From IMG/VR virus record IMGVR_UViG_3300046734_000716, positions 1-22,822 of that record: 22,822 nucleotides of DNA; one strand, written 5' to 3'. Under the pieces are notes generated by a model that saw nothing but the letters and a program-made list of their open reading frames with translations, searched no databases and had not been told where the DNA came from. The position numbers and the translations under genes were made by a program. This DNA comes from a virus. Below, in pieces: positions 6,910 to 14,048 of this stretch; position 1 is the stretch's first letter; each line of letters opens with the position of its first letter.

Positions 6910-7200
6910 ATGAAAAAATTAGACCAACTAAGCAACCGCCAATTTAAGGCACTAGACACAATTGCCAACCGGGGCATTGTTTATTTGAACTATTACACTG
7001 GCTCAGGCAGGTTTTCCAAGAAATCAGCCGACCACAACCAGCACCTTGTTCAAACATTGCAGGAGATTGGGCTTATTGAAGGCCGTCATTTTATAACAGG
7101 CAACGACTCACCCCGGGGTGGTTGGTCTGGCGGCTTTGTTAAGCTAATGGCAGCCGGCAAAAGATTAAAGGCAATTAAACTAATGAAAGTAAAGGCATGA
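6910..7200 (+). CDS. Small basic protein, possible winged-helix DNA-binding protein
   Basis: 96 residues, basic. LDQLSNRQFKALDTIANRGI followed by HLVQTLQEIGLIEGRHFITG has the helix-helix-helix-wing layout of a winged-helix domain, with GGWSGGFVKLMAAGKRLKA as a possible wing and closing helix. I do not recognise a family; a DNA-binding or replication accessory role is inferred from the fold pattern and basic charge only. It overlaps the next gene by ATGA, within the early operon leading to the recombination genes. Confidence 0.5.
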   Translation: MKKLDQLSNRQFKALDTIANRGIVYLNYYTGSGRFSKKSADHNQHLVQTLQEIGLIEGRHFITGNDSPRGGWSGGFVKLMAAGKRLKAIKLMKVKA

Positions 7201-7349
7201 ATCACCCACTTTTAACAATTCTTGCCATTGCTTTGATGGCACCATTTACAGTATTAGTGATTGCCTTAAATATAAGCAAAACTAACGACAGACATTTACG
7301 CAAGCTCAAGGAGCGTGCCGATAAAAAACAGAAAAGAAACCAACAATGA
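7197..7349 (+). CDS. Small membrane protein with basic tail
   Basis: 50 residues from ATG 7197 (ATGA overlap) to TGA 7347-7349, which overlaps the next start in the same way. Residues 4-25 (PLLTILAIALMAPFTVLVIA) form one membrane span; residues 27-50 are strongly basic and helical (LRKLKERADKKQKR), predicted to be cytoplasmic. Double ATGA coupling to both neighbours supports translation. Function unknown; superinfection exclusion or a membrane-anchored replication helper are possibilities without specific evidence. Confidence 0.6.
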   Translation: MNHPLLTILAIALMAPFTVLVIALNISKTNDRHLRKLKERADKKQKRNQQ

Positions 7350-7927
7350 AAACACCAAAAAACGCAATCGCATTGATTGCAGAACTAAAAACACCTAAGC
7401 AAAGAAAAAACAGCTTTGCAAAGTTTCAATATCGAAACGTCGAGGATATAACCCAAGCAGCCAAGCCGCTATTGGAAAAGCACAAGCTGCTTTTAAATAT
7501 TTCTGATGACCTTTACGAAGTTGATGGCCGCCTATTTGTGAAAGCAACAGCGACCATCTCAGACGGCGAGACTGCACTAGCAAGCACTGGCTACGCTGAA
7601 CTAGACTCTAGTCGTAAAGGCATGAGCATGGAGCAAATCAGCGGCTCTGCTAGTTCCTACGCTCGCAAGTATGCACTAGCCGGGCTTCTCTGCCTTGACG
7701 CTAGTGAAGACAGCGACAGCCACCAAGCACGGCACACAGTGCAGACAATTACAGCGGCACAAGCTAAAAAGTTGGAAGCCTTGCTGACTCAAACAAACTC
7801 TGATAAAGATAAATTCTTGAAGTGGCTTGGAGTTGACTCAATCAAGGATGTTCCAAAAATCGACTTTGTTAAGGCAAAGACGGTGCTTGAGAGCAAAATT
7901 CAAAACACAATCGAACCATTACAATGA
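7346..7927 (+). CDS. erf: ERF-family single-strand annealing protein
   Basis: 193 residues. The core matches the ERF superfamily of phage recombinases: FAKFQYRNVEDITQAAKPLL near residue 25, then the DGRLFVKATATISDGE strand pair, and the SGSASSYARKYALAGLLCLD signature ending in an acidic ASEDSD. These proteins bind single-stranded DNA and anneal complementary strands during recombination-dependent replication and repair. The C-terminal 60 residues (ITAAQAKKLEALL and following) look like a small helical domain often appended to ERF proteins. It is paired with the PD-(D/E)XK exonuclease immediately downstream through an ATGA overlap, the usual annealase-exonuclease arrangement (compare RecT/RecE). 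Confidence 0.88.
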   Translation: MKTPKNAIALIAELKTPKQRKNSFAKFQYRNVEDITQAAKPLLEKHKLLLNISDDLYEVDGRLFVKATATISDGETALASTGYAELDSSRKGMSMEQISGSASSYARKYALAGLLCLDASEDSDSHQARHTVQTITAAQAKKLEALLTQTNSDKDKFLKWLGVDSIKDVPKIDFVKAKTVLESKIQNTIEPLQ

Positions 7928-8772
7928 AGATTCACGAAGTAAGCAGTGCCGACTATCACACGCTGCTCAAATGCAACCGGGCTAATATATTTGCCCCGGA
8001 ATCATACCTTAGCAAATCAGTGCTTTGGGAGCTTAACAGTTCAAGTTTGTTTAAGTGGCGATTTCACCCACGGGAGTTCTCACCGACTCCAGCGATGCAG
8101 TGGGGTAGCTTAGTTGACTGTCTAACGACCACGCCAGAGTTGGTTGAAGAAGAAATAAGAATCTCACCTTTCTCAAGCTACAGAACCAAAGAAGCTAAGG
8201 AATGGCGTGATGAGCAGCTTGCAGTTGGAAAGACTATAATCACTCAAGCCCAGTTTGATGAAGGCGTTAAGGCATCAGAGATGCTAATGCAGACCAACGT
8301 GCAAAGTGCTGAGATATTTGATGGCAGTTTGAAGCAAGTAATTATTGGAGCAAAGGTTTCCGGCGTTCAGTTTAAAGGGCTAGTTGACCTTGCGCCAGTT
8401 GGTAAAGACTACCTTGTTGATTTAAAGACAACAGGCATGGATTTCACGCTTCAAGGCTTCAGCAAGGCAATCGCCAATTTTGGCTATCATGTGCAAGCCG
8501 GGCTTTACCTAGCACTCTGGAACAGCACACACCCGGAAGACACCCGGCAGCGGTTTAAAATCGTTTGGCAATCGAGCCAACCACCTTATGAAGTCTGCGT
8601 TACAGAGCTTCACCGGGATGAAATTGCGGCAGGGCTAAAGACTGCGCTAAGGTTACTTGGTAAGCTCAAACACGCTGTGCAGGAAGACCACTGGCCAATG
8701 TTGGCCGAGAACGAGACACCAATTCTAAACCGCCCGGTTTGGGCAGCTATGCAAGATGAAGACGATGTTTAA
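7924..8772 (+). CDS. PD-(D/E)XK exonuclease, exodeoxyribonuclease VIII/RecE-like
   Basis: 282 residues. The nuclease core is visible: VQFKGLVDLAP (Asp155), then YLVDLKTT with Asp166 and Lys168, and YHVQAGLYLALW with the Q..xY motif (Gln191, Tyr195). These match the PDDEXK phage exonucleases that resect double-stranded ends 5' to 3' and hand single strands to an annealase. The usual GxxxH motif before the core appears as GSLVD (Asp65 in place of His). It overlaps the ERF gene by 4 bases, so both are probably made in balance. The two together would form a phage recombination system. Confidence 0.82.
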   Translation: MKIHEVSSADYHTLLKCNRANIFAPESYLSKSVLWELNSSSLFKWRFHPREFSPTPAMQWGSLVDCLTTTPELVEEEIRISPFSSYRTKEAKEWRDEQLAVGKTIITQAQFDEGVKASEMLMQTNVQSAEIFDGSLKQVIIGAKVSGVQFKGLVDLAPVGKDYLVDLKTTGMDFTLQGFSKAIANFGYHVQAGLYLALWNSTHPEDTRQRFKIVWQSSQPPYEVCVTELHRDEIAAGLKTALRLLGKLKHAVQEDHWPMLAENETPILNRPVWAAMQDEDDV

Positions 8773-9073
8773 CCCATTCCAGCAAGATGTTCGATTTAGG
8801 ACGTTGCTCAACTTTACACTACTTGAGCAGCACGGGATTAGAACACTACGCCAAGCCCGAATCATTATAACCGTTTGCATTCAACCGGGAATCTCAACCG
8901 CTGAGTTGGCTGATGTTTGTAAAGTAGAGAATGAAACGGTAAGGGCAACAATTAAACGCTGCACCGCTTTGGGGTTAATCAAGCACAAGCGAGTGCAATC
9001 AACCGTTAATGGTGGCTTTCTAACCTATCACCCAACCGCTGACGGTCTAGCATTAGCCGACAAGCTCAAATGA
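8756..9073 (+). CDS. MarR-like winged-helix protein
   Basis: 105 residues from ATG 8756; an equally plausible ATG at 8765 would shorten it by 3 residues and reduce overlap with the exonuclease to 8 bases. The sequence reads as a winged helix: RQARIIITVCIQPGISTAELA then DVCKVENETVRATIKRCTAL (recognition helix), GLIKHKRV and a wing before YHPTADGLALADKL. The 'LT..G..LA' end is typical of MarR-like domains. It might regulate the early operon or assist replication. Its TGA overlaps the resolvase start by ATGA. Confidence 0.7.
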   Translation: MKTMFNPFQQDVRFRTLLNFTLLEQHGIRTLRQARIIITVCIQPGISTAELADVCKVENETVRATIKRCTALGLIKHKRVQSTVNGGFLTYHPTADGLALADKLK

Positions 9074-9552
9074 TAATTGTCGGCATAGACAACGGTCTTG
9101 ACGGCGGGTTAGCAGCTATTAGTTGCCACAACGGTGATTTGATTGACCGCATTAAAATGCCGACCAAAAAAGTGGGCAAGAAGCGCGAAGTTGATTCACT
9201 GGCCGTTTACCGTTGGCTGTGTGACTTGCATTCACCTTACGTTTTAGCCATCGAAGAGCCATTGCCGCACGCGAAGAGCAGTGCAGCAGTGCGCTCTATG
9301 GCTCTATCATTTGGCAAACTTGTAGGAATGGCAGAAAGTCGAGTGCAGCAAGTCGTAAGGGTGCAAGTTAGGGAATGGCAAAAGGCTATGCTTGGAAAGG
9401 TGCCAAGGGGTGAAACCAAAGCTTACGCTTTTTGTGAAGCAAGCCGACTTTGCCCGGATGAAAACTGGCTTGGAAGCGAAAGAGCTAAGAAACCACATGA
9501 CGGTATAATTGACGCTTACTTGATAGCGAGACACCACTGGCAACGAGCATGA
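9070..9552 (+). CDS. RuvC-like Holliday junction resolvase
   Basis: 160 residues with the RNase H-like acidic residues of RuvC-type resolvases: Asp7 in GIDNGLDGG, Glu62 in LAIEEP, and the pair in KPHDGIIDAYLIA (Asp144 and Asp148). RuvC is about 170 residues, so it is full length. It would cut four-way junctions and branched replication intermediates before packaging, using two metal ions. Placement after the annealase/exonuclease pair fits recombination-dependent replication. It is coupled to both neighbours by ATGA overlaps. Confidence 0.88.
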   Translation: MIIVGIDNGLDGGLAAISCHNGDLIDRIKMPTKKVGKKREVDSLAVYRWLCDLHSPYVLAIEEPLPHAKSSAAVRSMALSFGKLVGMAESRVQQVVRVQVREWQKAMLGKVPRGETKAYAFCEASRLCPDENWLGSERAKKPHDGIIDAYLIARHHWQRA

Positions 9553-9797
9553 GCGCACTAACCGAACATAATGACAAACTCAATCAAGCCCAGTGGCTTG
9601 TCTCACATTGTCCTAAATGTAAATGCCAGCCGCAACTACAATATGAGCCGGGTGTTACGTTTGCAGAGTGCAAGTGCCGCAAGCACGCTTTGCCGGATGA
9701 AAACTTTCTAGAACTTGCTCGGCAAATTAACGGAGTGCATGAGCCACGTTTAAAACATTACCAATTTTCAAAATGCCATTCCCGCAAAGTTGCTTAA
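9549..9797 (+). CDS. Small zinc-knuckle protein
   Basis: 82 residues. Cysteines at 21, 24, 26, 41 and 43 (HCPKCKCQ and AECKCRK) form a C-x2-C ... C-x-C zinc-binding module around short strands. The C-terminal part is polar and helical. Such small ribbon proteins in phage replication operons usually bind nucleic acid or protein partners; nothing more specific is recognisable. It overlaps the resolvase by ATGA and the next gene by 25 bases. Confidence 0.6.
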   Translation: MSALTEHNDKLNQAQWLVSHCPKCKCQPQLQYEPGVTFAECKCRKHALPDENFLELARQINGVHEPRLKHYQFSKCHSRKVA

Positions 9798-10063
9798 TAG
9801 CTGGTCAGCGCGTTAAAATAAAACGTGCCGAGCTAGATGACTGTTTTGGTCAATACCGACATGACGACAGGGTGATAGTCTTAAGTAAAGAAATTACTGG
9901 CTGGACGTTAGAGACAACTCTACGGCATGAAATGCTAGAAGCGTCACTATTGCTTTCAGGTGTTGGTTGGTGTGAAAACTTTGAGCAGGAAGCAGTTGTG
10001 CGCTGCATGGATGAAGTATTTTTCCCGGCATGGGAGCGAACTCAAAAAAGACTTAAACAATGA
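9773..10063 (+). CDS. Putative small zinc-metallopeptidase-like protein (HEMLE)
   Basis: 96 residues. The central helix LETTLRHEMLEASLLLSGVG places His52-Glu53 and Glu56 as HExxE where small phage and bacterial minimal peptidases (SprT/ImmA-like) carry HExxH, and is followed by ENFEQEAVVRCMDEVFFPAW, the acidic helix that supplies a third ligand in such folds. The protein resembles a family of short phage HE-motif proteins. With Glu at the third position it may bind zinc differently or be inactive. Its start lies inside the preceding gene, and its stop overlaps the next by ATGA. Confidence concerns the gene more than the activity. Confidence 0.55.
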   Translation: MPFPQSCLIAGQRVKIKRAELDDCFGQYRHDDRVIVLSKEITGWTLETTLRHEMLEASLLLSGVGWCENFEQEAVVRCMDEVFFPAWERTQKRLKQ

Positions 10064-11196
10064 GCGTTCCAAGACTAAGACTAAGCGAAGACGAATATAC
10101 TTTAATTAGGAAGCTTCGTAAAAAGGGCGTTGCAAGTGAGCTTGTAAACCAATGCGATGAAGCCGGGCTGCCGCTCTCAAACGTAAAGCACTTTTGGTAT
10201 AAATCGGAGAAGTTTTCAATTTTCAGCAAAACTGACGGCTTACAGCTTGAAGATGTCTTTGACCCTATCATTAAAGACGTTCAGCAATACTCACCAAAGT
10301 TTCGCAAAATAAAGAGAAGCAAAATCAAGAAACCGCATTGCTTAATTCTTGACCCTTCTGACATCCACGTTGGTAAGCTGGCAGTAAATCACGAAGCTGG
10401 AGAGAGTTACGATGTGAAAAAGGCCGTAAGCATAGTTGATTCTGGGATTGATTCGCTTCTGCAAAAGGCTGCCGGTTTTCCTATAGAAAAAATTATCTTT
10501 GTAATTGGCAACGATTGCCTGCACATCGACTCATCAAGCTCCCCTGTCACCACTGGCGGGACTAGCCAAGACATGGACGGGAAATGGCATGACGCCTTCC
10601 TGGCGGCTCGGGATATGTATATAAGGGCAATTGAGAAGTGCTTACCTTTGGCTGATGTTGAAATAATTTTTGCACCATCAAACCACGATTTTATGTCTGG
10701 TTTCATGCTTGCCCAAACAATCAAAGCTTATTTCCGCAAATCAAAAAACATCACCTTTGATGTCTCAATCGCCCATCGTAAATACACTGCTTACGGAAAG
10801 AACCTTTTATCATTCAGCCACGGCGATGGAGCGAAAATCGCAGACACGCCGCTTTTGATGGCAACCGAACGCCCAGAGATGTGGAGCAATAGCGTTCACC
10901 GTTATATTTACCTGCATCACATTCACCACAAACAGACAGCTAAATTTATGGCCGGGCAAGACTTCATTGGAGTCACAGCTGAGTATCTTCGCAGCCCGTC
11001 AGCAAGTGACGCTTGGCACGCAAAGAAGGGTTATCGCAGCCCGAAGGCGGTTGAAGCATTCATTCATTCTTACGACAATGGGCAAGTTGCCCGGCTGACG
11101 CATTACGTTGATACCGAGCAGAAAGTCTGCAAATGTGGCGTGAATCTTTACCACAATCACACTCAAGGTTGGATTTGTGAGCGGTGTGATGGCTGA
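10060..11196 (+). CDS. Calcineurin-like metallophosphoesterase with C-terminal zinc ribbon
   Basis: 378 residues. Phosphoesterase motifs occur in order: DPSDIHVGK (Asp101, His103), IGNDCLH (GND at 150-152), APSNHDF (Asn208-His209-Asp210), SFSHGDG (His254) and YLHHIHHK (286-290), the last in place of the usual GHxH. These bind two metal ions and hydrolyse phosphate esters; family members in phage replication operons are thought to act on nucleic acid, like Mre11/SbcD. Residues 1-90 are an extra helical and basic domain that may bind DNA. The C terminus has four cysteines at 357, 359, 373 and 376 forming a small zinc ribbon. It lies between the recombination genes and the replication initiator. 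Substrate unknown. Confidence 0.8.
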   Translation: MSVPRLRLSEDEYTLIRKLRKKGVASELVNQCDEAGLPLSNVKHFWYKSEKFSIFSKTDGLQLEDVFDPIIKDVQQYSPKFRKIKRSKIKKPHCLILDPSDIHVGKLAVNHEAGESYDVKKAVSIVDSGIDSLLQKAAGFPIEKIIFVIGNDCLHIDSSSSPVTTGGTSQDMDGKWHDAFLAARDMYIRAIEKCLPLADVEIIFAPSNHDFMSGFMLAQTIKAYFRKSKNITFDVSIAHRKYTAYGKNLLSFSHGDGAKIADTPLLMATERPEMWSNSVHRYIYLHHIHHKQTAKFMAGQDFIGVTAEYLRSPSASDAWHAKKGYRSPKAVEAFIHSYDNGQVARLTHYVDTEQKVCKCGVNLYHNHTQGWICERCDG

Positions 11197-11203
11197 ATTT
11201 TTT

Positions 11204-11290
11204 ATGACAAACGAAATGAAAATAGACAAAACGATAGGAGACCTTTATAGGCTCACAGAGCAACGACACGAAACCCAAAAGAGAGACTGA
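11204..11290 (+). CDS. Possible 28-residue peptide before the initiator gene
   Basis: An ATG at 11204 opens a 28-residue frame ending TGA 11288-11290, filling the 100-base gap between the phosphoesterase and the initiator. The peptide is charged and probably one helix (IGDLYRLTEQRHE). There is no Shine-Dalgarno beyond a T-rich leader. Support is only that it occupies an otherwise empty gap on the coding strand, so it may be a leader peptide or chance. Confidence 0.3.
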   Translation: MTNEMKIDKTIGDLYRLTEQRHETQKRD

Positions 11291-11296
11291 AAACGA

Positions 11297-12067
11297 ATGA
11301 ATTATTTGAACATCCACACTGACATTTTGCGCGGTGTTGAGTTTATTGGAGCCGACCCGGTAGAGCGAGCCACATGGCTGGCATTACTTGGATGGTGTGC
11401 GACACAGGAGAACAGCGGAACGATTGGAAACTGCAAATCTTGGAAAAGTCGGCAGTGGCAACAACTTGCAGGAGTGACTGAAGATGAAGTAAAAACCACC
11501 AGCGAACTTTATGGTTTTGAAGGGGAAAACTTAGTAGTTAAATTCTACCCGGTTGAGTCTGAAGCGGCGGTGAAATCTAAACGTGAAAAAGGCAAGCTTG
11601 GTGGCCGTCCAAGAAAAGTTAAGCCAACCGAAAACCCTGATGAAATAAAGGAAAAAAACCATATGGATAACCATAAGGTTAACCATATGGGTGACCATCA
11701 GCGAAACGAAAAGAAAGGAAAGGAGAAGAAAAGAAAGGAAAAGATAACTAAGAACTCCGCAAATGCGGAGGAGTTGGATAAGGATTTGCTGCGCTCATTC
11801 TGGAACTCTGCACCGGAGCGAGCTAGGCGAAGAAGTAGCCGCAAACAGGTGGCAGATGAGTGGAAGAAAATTAAAAAATCAGATAGGCCCGACAAAAACA
11901 CAATCGTCAACGCAATCGAAGCGTGGAAAAAGTGCGACGACTGGACGAAAGACGGCGGCAGCTTTGTCCCGGGTTTACACCTATGGTTAAAAAATGAAAA
12001 GTGGTTAGATTTGCCTGAGCAGCCGGAAAAGAAAAGGACAAGAATCCTAACCAAGGAAATGCTATGA
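11297..12067 (+). CDS. Phage replication initiator/replisome organiser (lambda O-like architecture)
   Basis: 256 residues. The N-terminal domain (about 1-85) has ERATWLALLGWCATQENSGTIGNC and a following helix-turn-helix typical of winged-helix origin-binding domains. Residues 95-155 are a basic linker with a GGRPRK AT-hook-like motif and a (N/D)Hxx tetrapeptide repeat at 121-136. The C-terminal part, AIEAWKKCDDWTKDGGSFVP and LHLWLKNEKWLDLPE, matches the helicase-loading end of phage initiators (W....GG.FVP....WL....W). It should bind the origin and load the DnaB-type helicase encoded next (4-base ATGA overlap). The linker DNA carries an origin-like repeat array, as in lambda O. Confidence 0.78.
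   Translation: MNYLNIHTDILRGVEFIGADPVERATWLALLGWCATQENSGTIGNCKSWKSRQWQQLAGVTEDEVKTTSELYGFEGENLVVKFYPVESEAAVKSKREKGKLGGRPRKVKPTENPDEIKEKNHMDNHKVNHMGDHQRNEKKGKEKKRKEKITKNSANAEELDKDLLRSFWNSAPERARRRSSRKQVADEWKKIKKSDRPDKNTIVNAIEAWKKCDDWTKDGGSFVPGLHLWLKNEKWLDLPEQPEKKRTRILTKEML
11658..11775 (+). other. Candidate replication origin: four 12-bp iterons, purine tract, inverted repeat
   Basis: Inside the initiator gene four 12-bp direct repeats run head to tail: 11658-11669 ACCATATGGATA, 11670-11681 ACCATAAGGTTA, 11682-11693 ACCATATGGGTG and a degenerate ACCATCAGCGAA at 11694-11705. They are followed by 37 uninterrupted purines (11708-11744) and then an inverted repeat, CTCCGC-AAAT-GCGGAG (11755-11770), extendable with AACTCC/GGAGTT. 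The lambda origin, also inside its initiator gene, has the same order: iterons, an asymmetric purine-rich/A-T tract, an inverted repeat. The repeats also encode a protein repeat, so codon-level duplication is an alternative. Confidence 0.6.
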
Positions 12068-13365
12068 ACGAAATCCAAAAACCGACAGCACTGGAAGCTG
12101 AAAAATATGTTCTCAGCGTGGTGATGCAAAAGCTACCCGGTTGGGATGAGAAACCGATACAACCGGAATGGTTCTACTCACAGCACTATCGTCAACTCTA
12201 CGAATTTGCAACGAGCAACAAGCTTCCGGCTGATGTGCAAGGTGACTTGTCCTTGACCGTTGAAGCACTCAAGCAGCGCGGAATGATTGACGGAACTGAT
12301 GGCGTGGCTGAAATTGCAAAGATTCTTATTCATGCTCCAAGCATTAGCCACTTTGGGCAAAGCATCGAAGCAATGCGGGATTGTCACAGCAGACGGCTGG
12401 CGATTAATGCAGCCGAAAACCTTGCAGAGCGAGCAGCCGACATGAACGACAAAACGGGCTTCATCGAAGCAACCGGGCAGCCAATGACGGAAGTAGCCGA
12501 ATCAGCAACCGACACGGAGACAACCAGAGACCGGGCAGCATTGCTGAAAGCGGTGGCTGATGAATTTGCTGCTTTGGTTGATGGTAAAACCCAGCCAAAT
12601 GGTTTTGAAGTTTCACTGTCCACGCTTTCGGCAGCTTTGCGGGGATTTAAAACGCCACGCTACTGCGTGATTGCAGGATTTCCCGGGAGCGGCAAGACAT
12701 TGCTTGCCGGGCAGTTTCTGACAGACATTGCAAGCACCGGGACACCTTGCCTGATGATTTCTTGTGAGATGACAGCCCAGCAAATCATGCAAAGGTTCAT
12801 AGGGACATATGGCAGGTTACCGTCTGAATTGCTCTCAGACCCGCTCTCATACGCCCGGAAGCAAAATAGGCGAACTGTATCCAAAGAAGAGCTAAATGCC
12901 TTTAGAAAGGCTTACAGGGCCATTAAAGATATGCCGCTGCATTTTGAAGAGCCAGTCTCACCGAGAATCGGTCAAATTATTACCATGATACGGCGAGCAC
13001 ACAAACGCCACGGCGTGAGAGTGGTTGGAATCGATTATCTGCAACTTATCCAAGTCGCTGATGCCAGTAGCAAGGAACAGGAATTGACTCAGATTTCACA
13101 CGCTTTGCAAGGTATTGCCAAGGAGCTAGATTTGCTTATTTTCGTGCTTTCTCAGCAGAACAAGGAAGGACACCTAAAATATGCCACATCCATCAACGAA
13201 GATGCTGACTACGTGCTTTCACTGGTGCAAGAAATGGATGAAAAGGATGATGACTATCTTTCTGTTACTGGTATTACAATCAAGAAAGACAGGCACACCG
13301 GACGCTCTGGTTTGCTGCTGCCAATCGTTAGAGATGCAGACAAAATCTACTTTCGCGAGTCATAA
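12064..13365 (+). CDS. Replicative DnaB-type helicase
   Basis: 433 residues. The N-terminal domain (about 5-110) begins ALEAEKYVLSVVMQ, as in DnaB N-domains. A linker helix region leads to the RecA-type motor: Walker A GFPGSGKT (205-212), SCEMT (about 233-237), Walker B VVGIDYLQLI with Asp324, and the LSQQNKE motif (363-367) after it. ENEDADYV-type signatures appear as INEDADYVLSL near 378. The enzyme would form a hexamer on single-stranded DNA and unwind the fork 5' to 3' using ATP. It overlaps the initiator gene by ATGA, the usual initiator-helicase pair. An AGGA sits before the ATG, one of the better ribosome sites here. Confidence 0.92.
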   Translation: MNEIQKPTALEAEKYVLSVVMQKLPGWDEKPIQPEWFYSQHYRQLYEFATSNKLPADVQGDLSLTVEALKQRGMIDGTDGVAEIAKILIHAPSISHFGQSIEAMRDCHSRRLAINAAENLAERAADMNDKTGFIEATGQPMTEVAESATDTETTRDRAALLKAVADEFAALVDGKTQPNGFEVSLSTLSAALRGFKTPRYCVIAGFPGSGKTLLAGQFLTDIASTGTPCLMISCEMTAQQIMQRFIGTYGRLPSELLSDPLSYARKQNRRTVSKEELNAFRKAYRAIKDMPLHFEEPVSPRIGQIITMIRRAHKRHGVRVVGIDYLQLIQVADASSKEQELTQISHALQGIAKELDLLIFVLSQQNKEGHLKYATSINEDADYVLSLVQEMDEKDDDYLSVTGITIKKDRHTGRSGLLLPIVRDADKIYFRES

Positions 13366-13411
13366 AAAAAACACTTGCTAAAACACTCAAAAACCTAACA
13401 ATCACAACGAA

Positions 13412-13690
13412 ATGAAACGCAAGCCAGACACAAAGCTGGGTGAAATTATTGAAATTGAACCGGAAGAAGTATATGAAAATGGCTTCCGCAAATCTCGCTT
13501 TGTAATCGAAACACCCGGAGCTTATTCTCAAGAATTGCTTTTTGAGTTACACAATAACAAGGCTCACATTATTGCCGCTTACCAGCCCGGTGACTTCGTC
13601 AGAGTCTCTTACGACATCAAAGGCAATCGGGGGACAGACAATAAACGCTACACAAATCTCGTTGCTTGGCAAATTGAATGTGCTGAGTGA
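13412..13690 (+). CDS. DUF3127-like OB-fold protein, probable SSB-like
   Basis: 92 residues. KLGEIIEIEPEEVYENGFRK then SRFVIETPGAYSQELLFEL, a PGDFVRVSYDIKGNRG strand and RYTNLVAWQIE at the end match the layout of the DUF3127 family, whose members are predicted OB-fold single-strand-binding-like proteins ('I..I.PEE.Y.NG..K..FVIET', 'NLVAW.IE'). It follows the helicase by 46 bases, in an A-rich leader with no Shine-Dalgarno. It probably protects single strands at the fork alongside the second OB-fold candidate downstream. DUF3127 is common in Bacteroidota but is found elsewhere, so it is weak host evidence. Confidence 0.7.
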   Translation: MKRKPDTKLGEIIEIEPEEVYENGFRKSRFVIETPGAYSQELLFELHNNKAHIIAAYQPGDFVRVSYDIKGNRGTDNKRYTNLVAWQIECAE

Positions 13691-13724
13691 TAGAAACCAA
13701 AAAACCAAAAAAACAAAAAAACAA

Positions 13725-14027
13725 ATGAGTGGAAAATTAGTAAAAATAAAGATTAATCTGAAAAAGCTAGATAAAAGTCGGTTTTATGTTGGTGAACAAG
13801 GAACTTATTGTGATTTAGATGTTTGGATTAATCAGGAAAAAGACTCTTACGGGTATGATGCAAGTGTAAATCAAACGCAAAGCAAAGAAGAGCGTGTTTC
13901 TAAAGTTCCTAAAATTTATGTTGGAAACGGCTGGAAGAATTATGGTTGGGACAACAATAAACAACAAAGACCAAGCGGGGAGCAAGTAGCTGCCGACATA
14001 GATGACGGGGACGAAATCCCGTTTTAA
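13725..14027 (+). CDS. Probable single-stranded DNA-binding protein
   Basis: 100 residues from ATG 13725; the open frame runs further 5' only as a shadow of the previous gene. KIKINLKKLDKSRFYVGEQG, then YCDLDVWIN, VNQTQSKEERVSK, and IYVGNGW give an OB-fold-like strand order. The C terminus DIDDGDEIPF is the acidic tip ending in Ile-Pro-Phe that is characteristic of SSB and recruits partner enzymes. The leader 13691-13724 is almost only A and C (AAACCAAAAAACC-like) without a Shine-Dalgarno, possibly helping ribosome entry. It is the last gene of the replication operon, ahead of a strong terminator. Confidence 0.72.
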   Translation: MSGKLVKIKINLKKLDKSRFYVGEQGTYCDLDVWINQEKDSYGYDASVNQTQSKEERVSKVPKIYVGNGWKNYGWDNNKQQRPSGEQVAADIDDGDEIPF

Positions 14028-14048
14028 ATTTGTAAGTGTGTGTATTCA

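Noticed and set aside
11658-11705. Repeat array as a CRISPR.
   Set aside because: The 12-bp units are contiguous with no spacers and sit inside a coding region.
13542-13724. Longer N terminus for the SSB-like gene starting at 13542.
   Set aside because: The first 61 residues are a frame-shifted copy of the DUF3127-like gene and have Ser/Thr-rich shadow composition; the ATG at 13725 begins the OB-like sequence.
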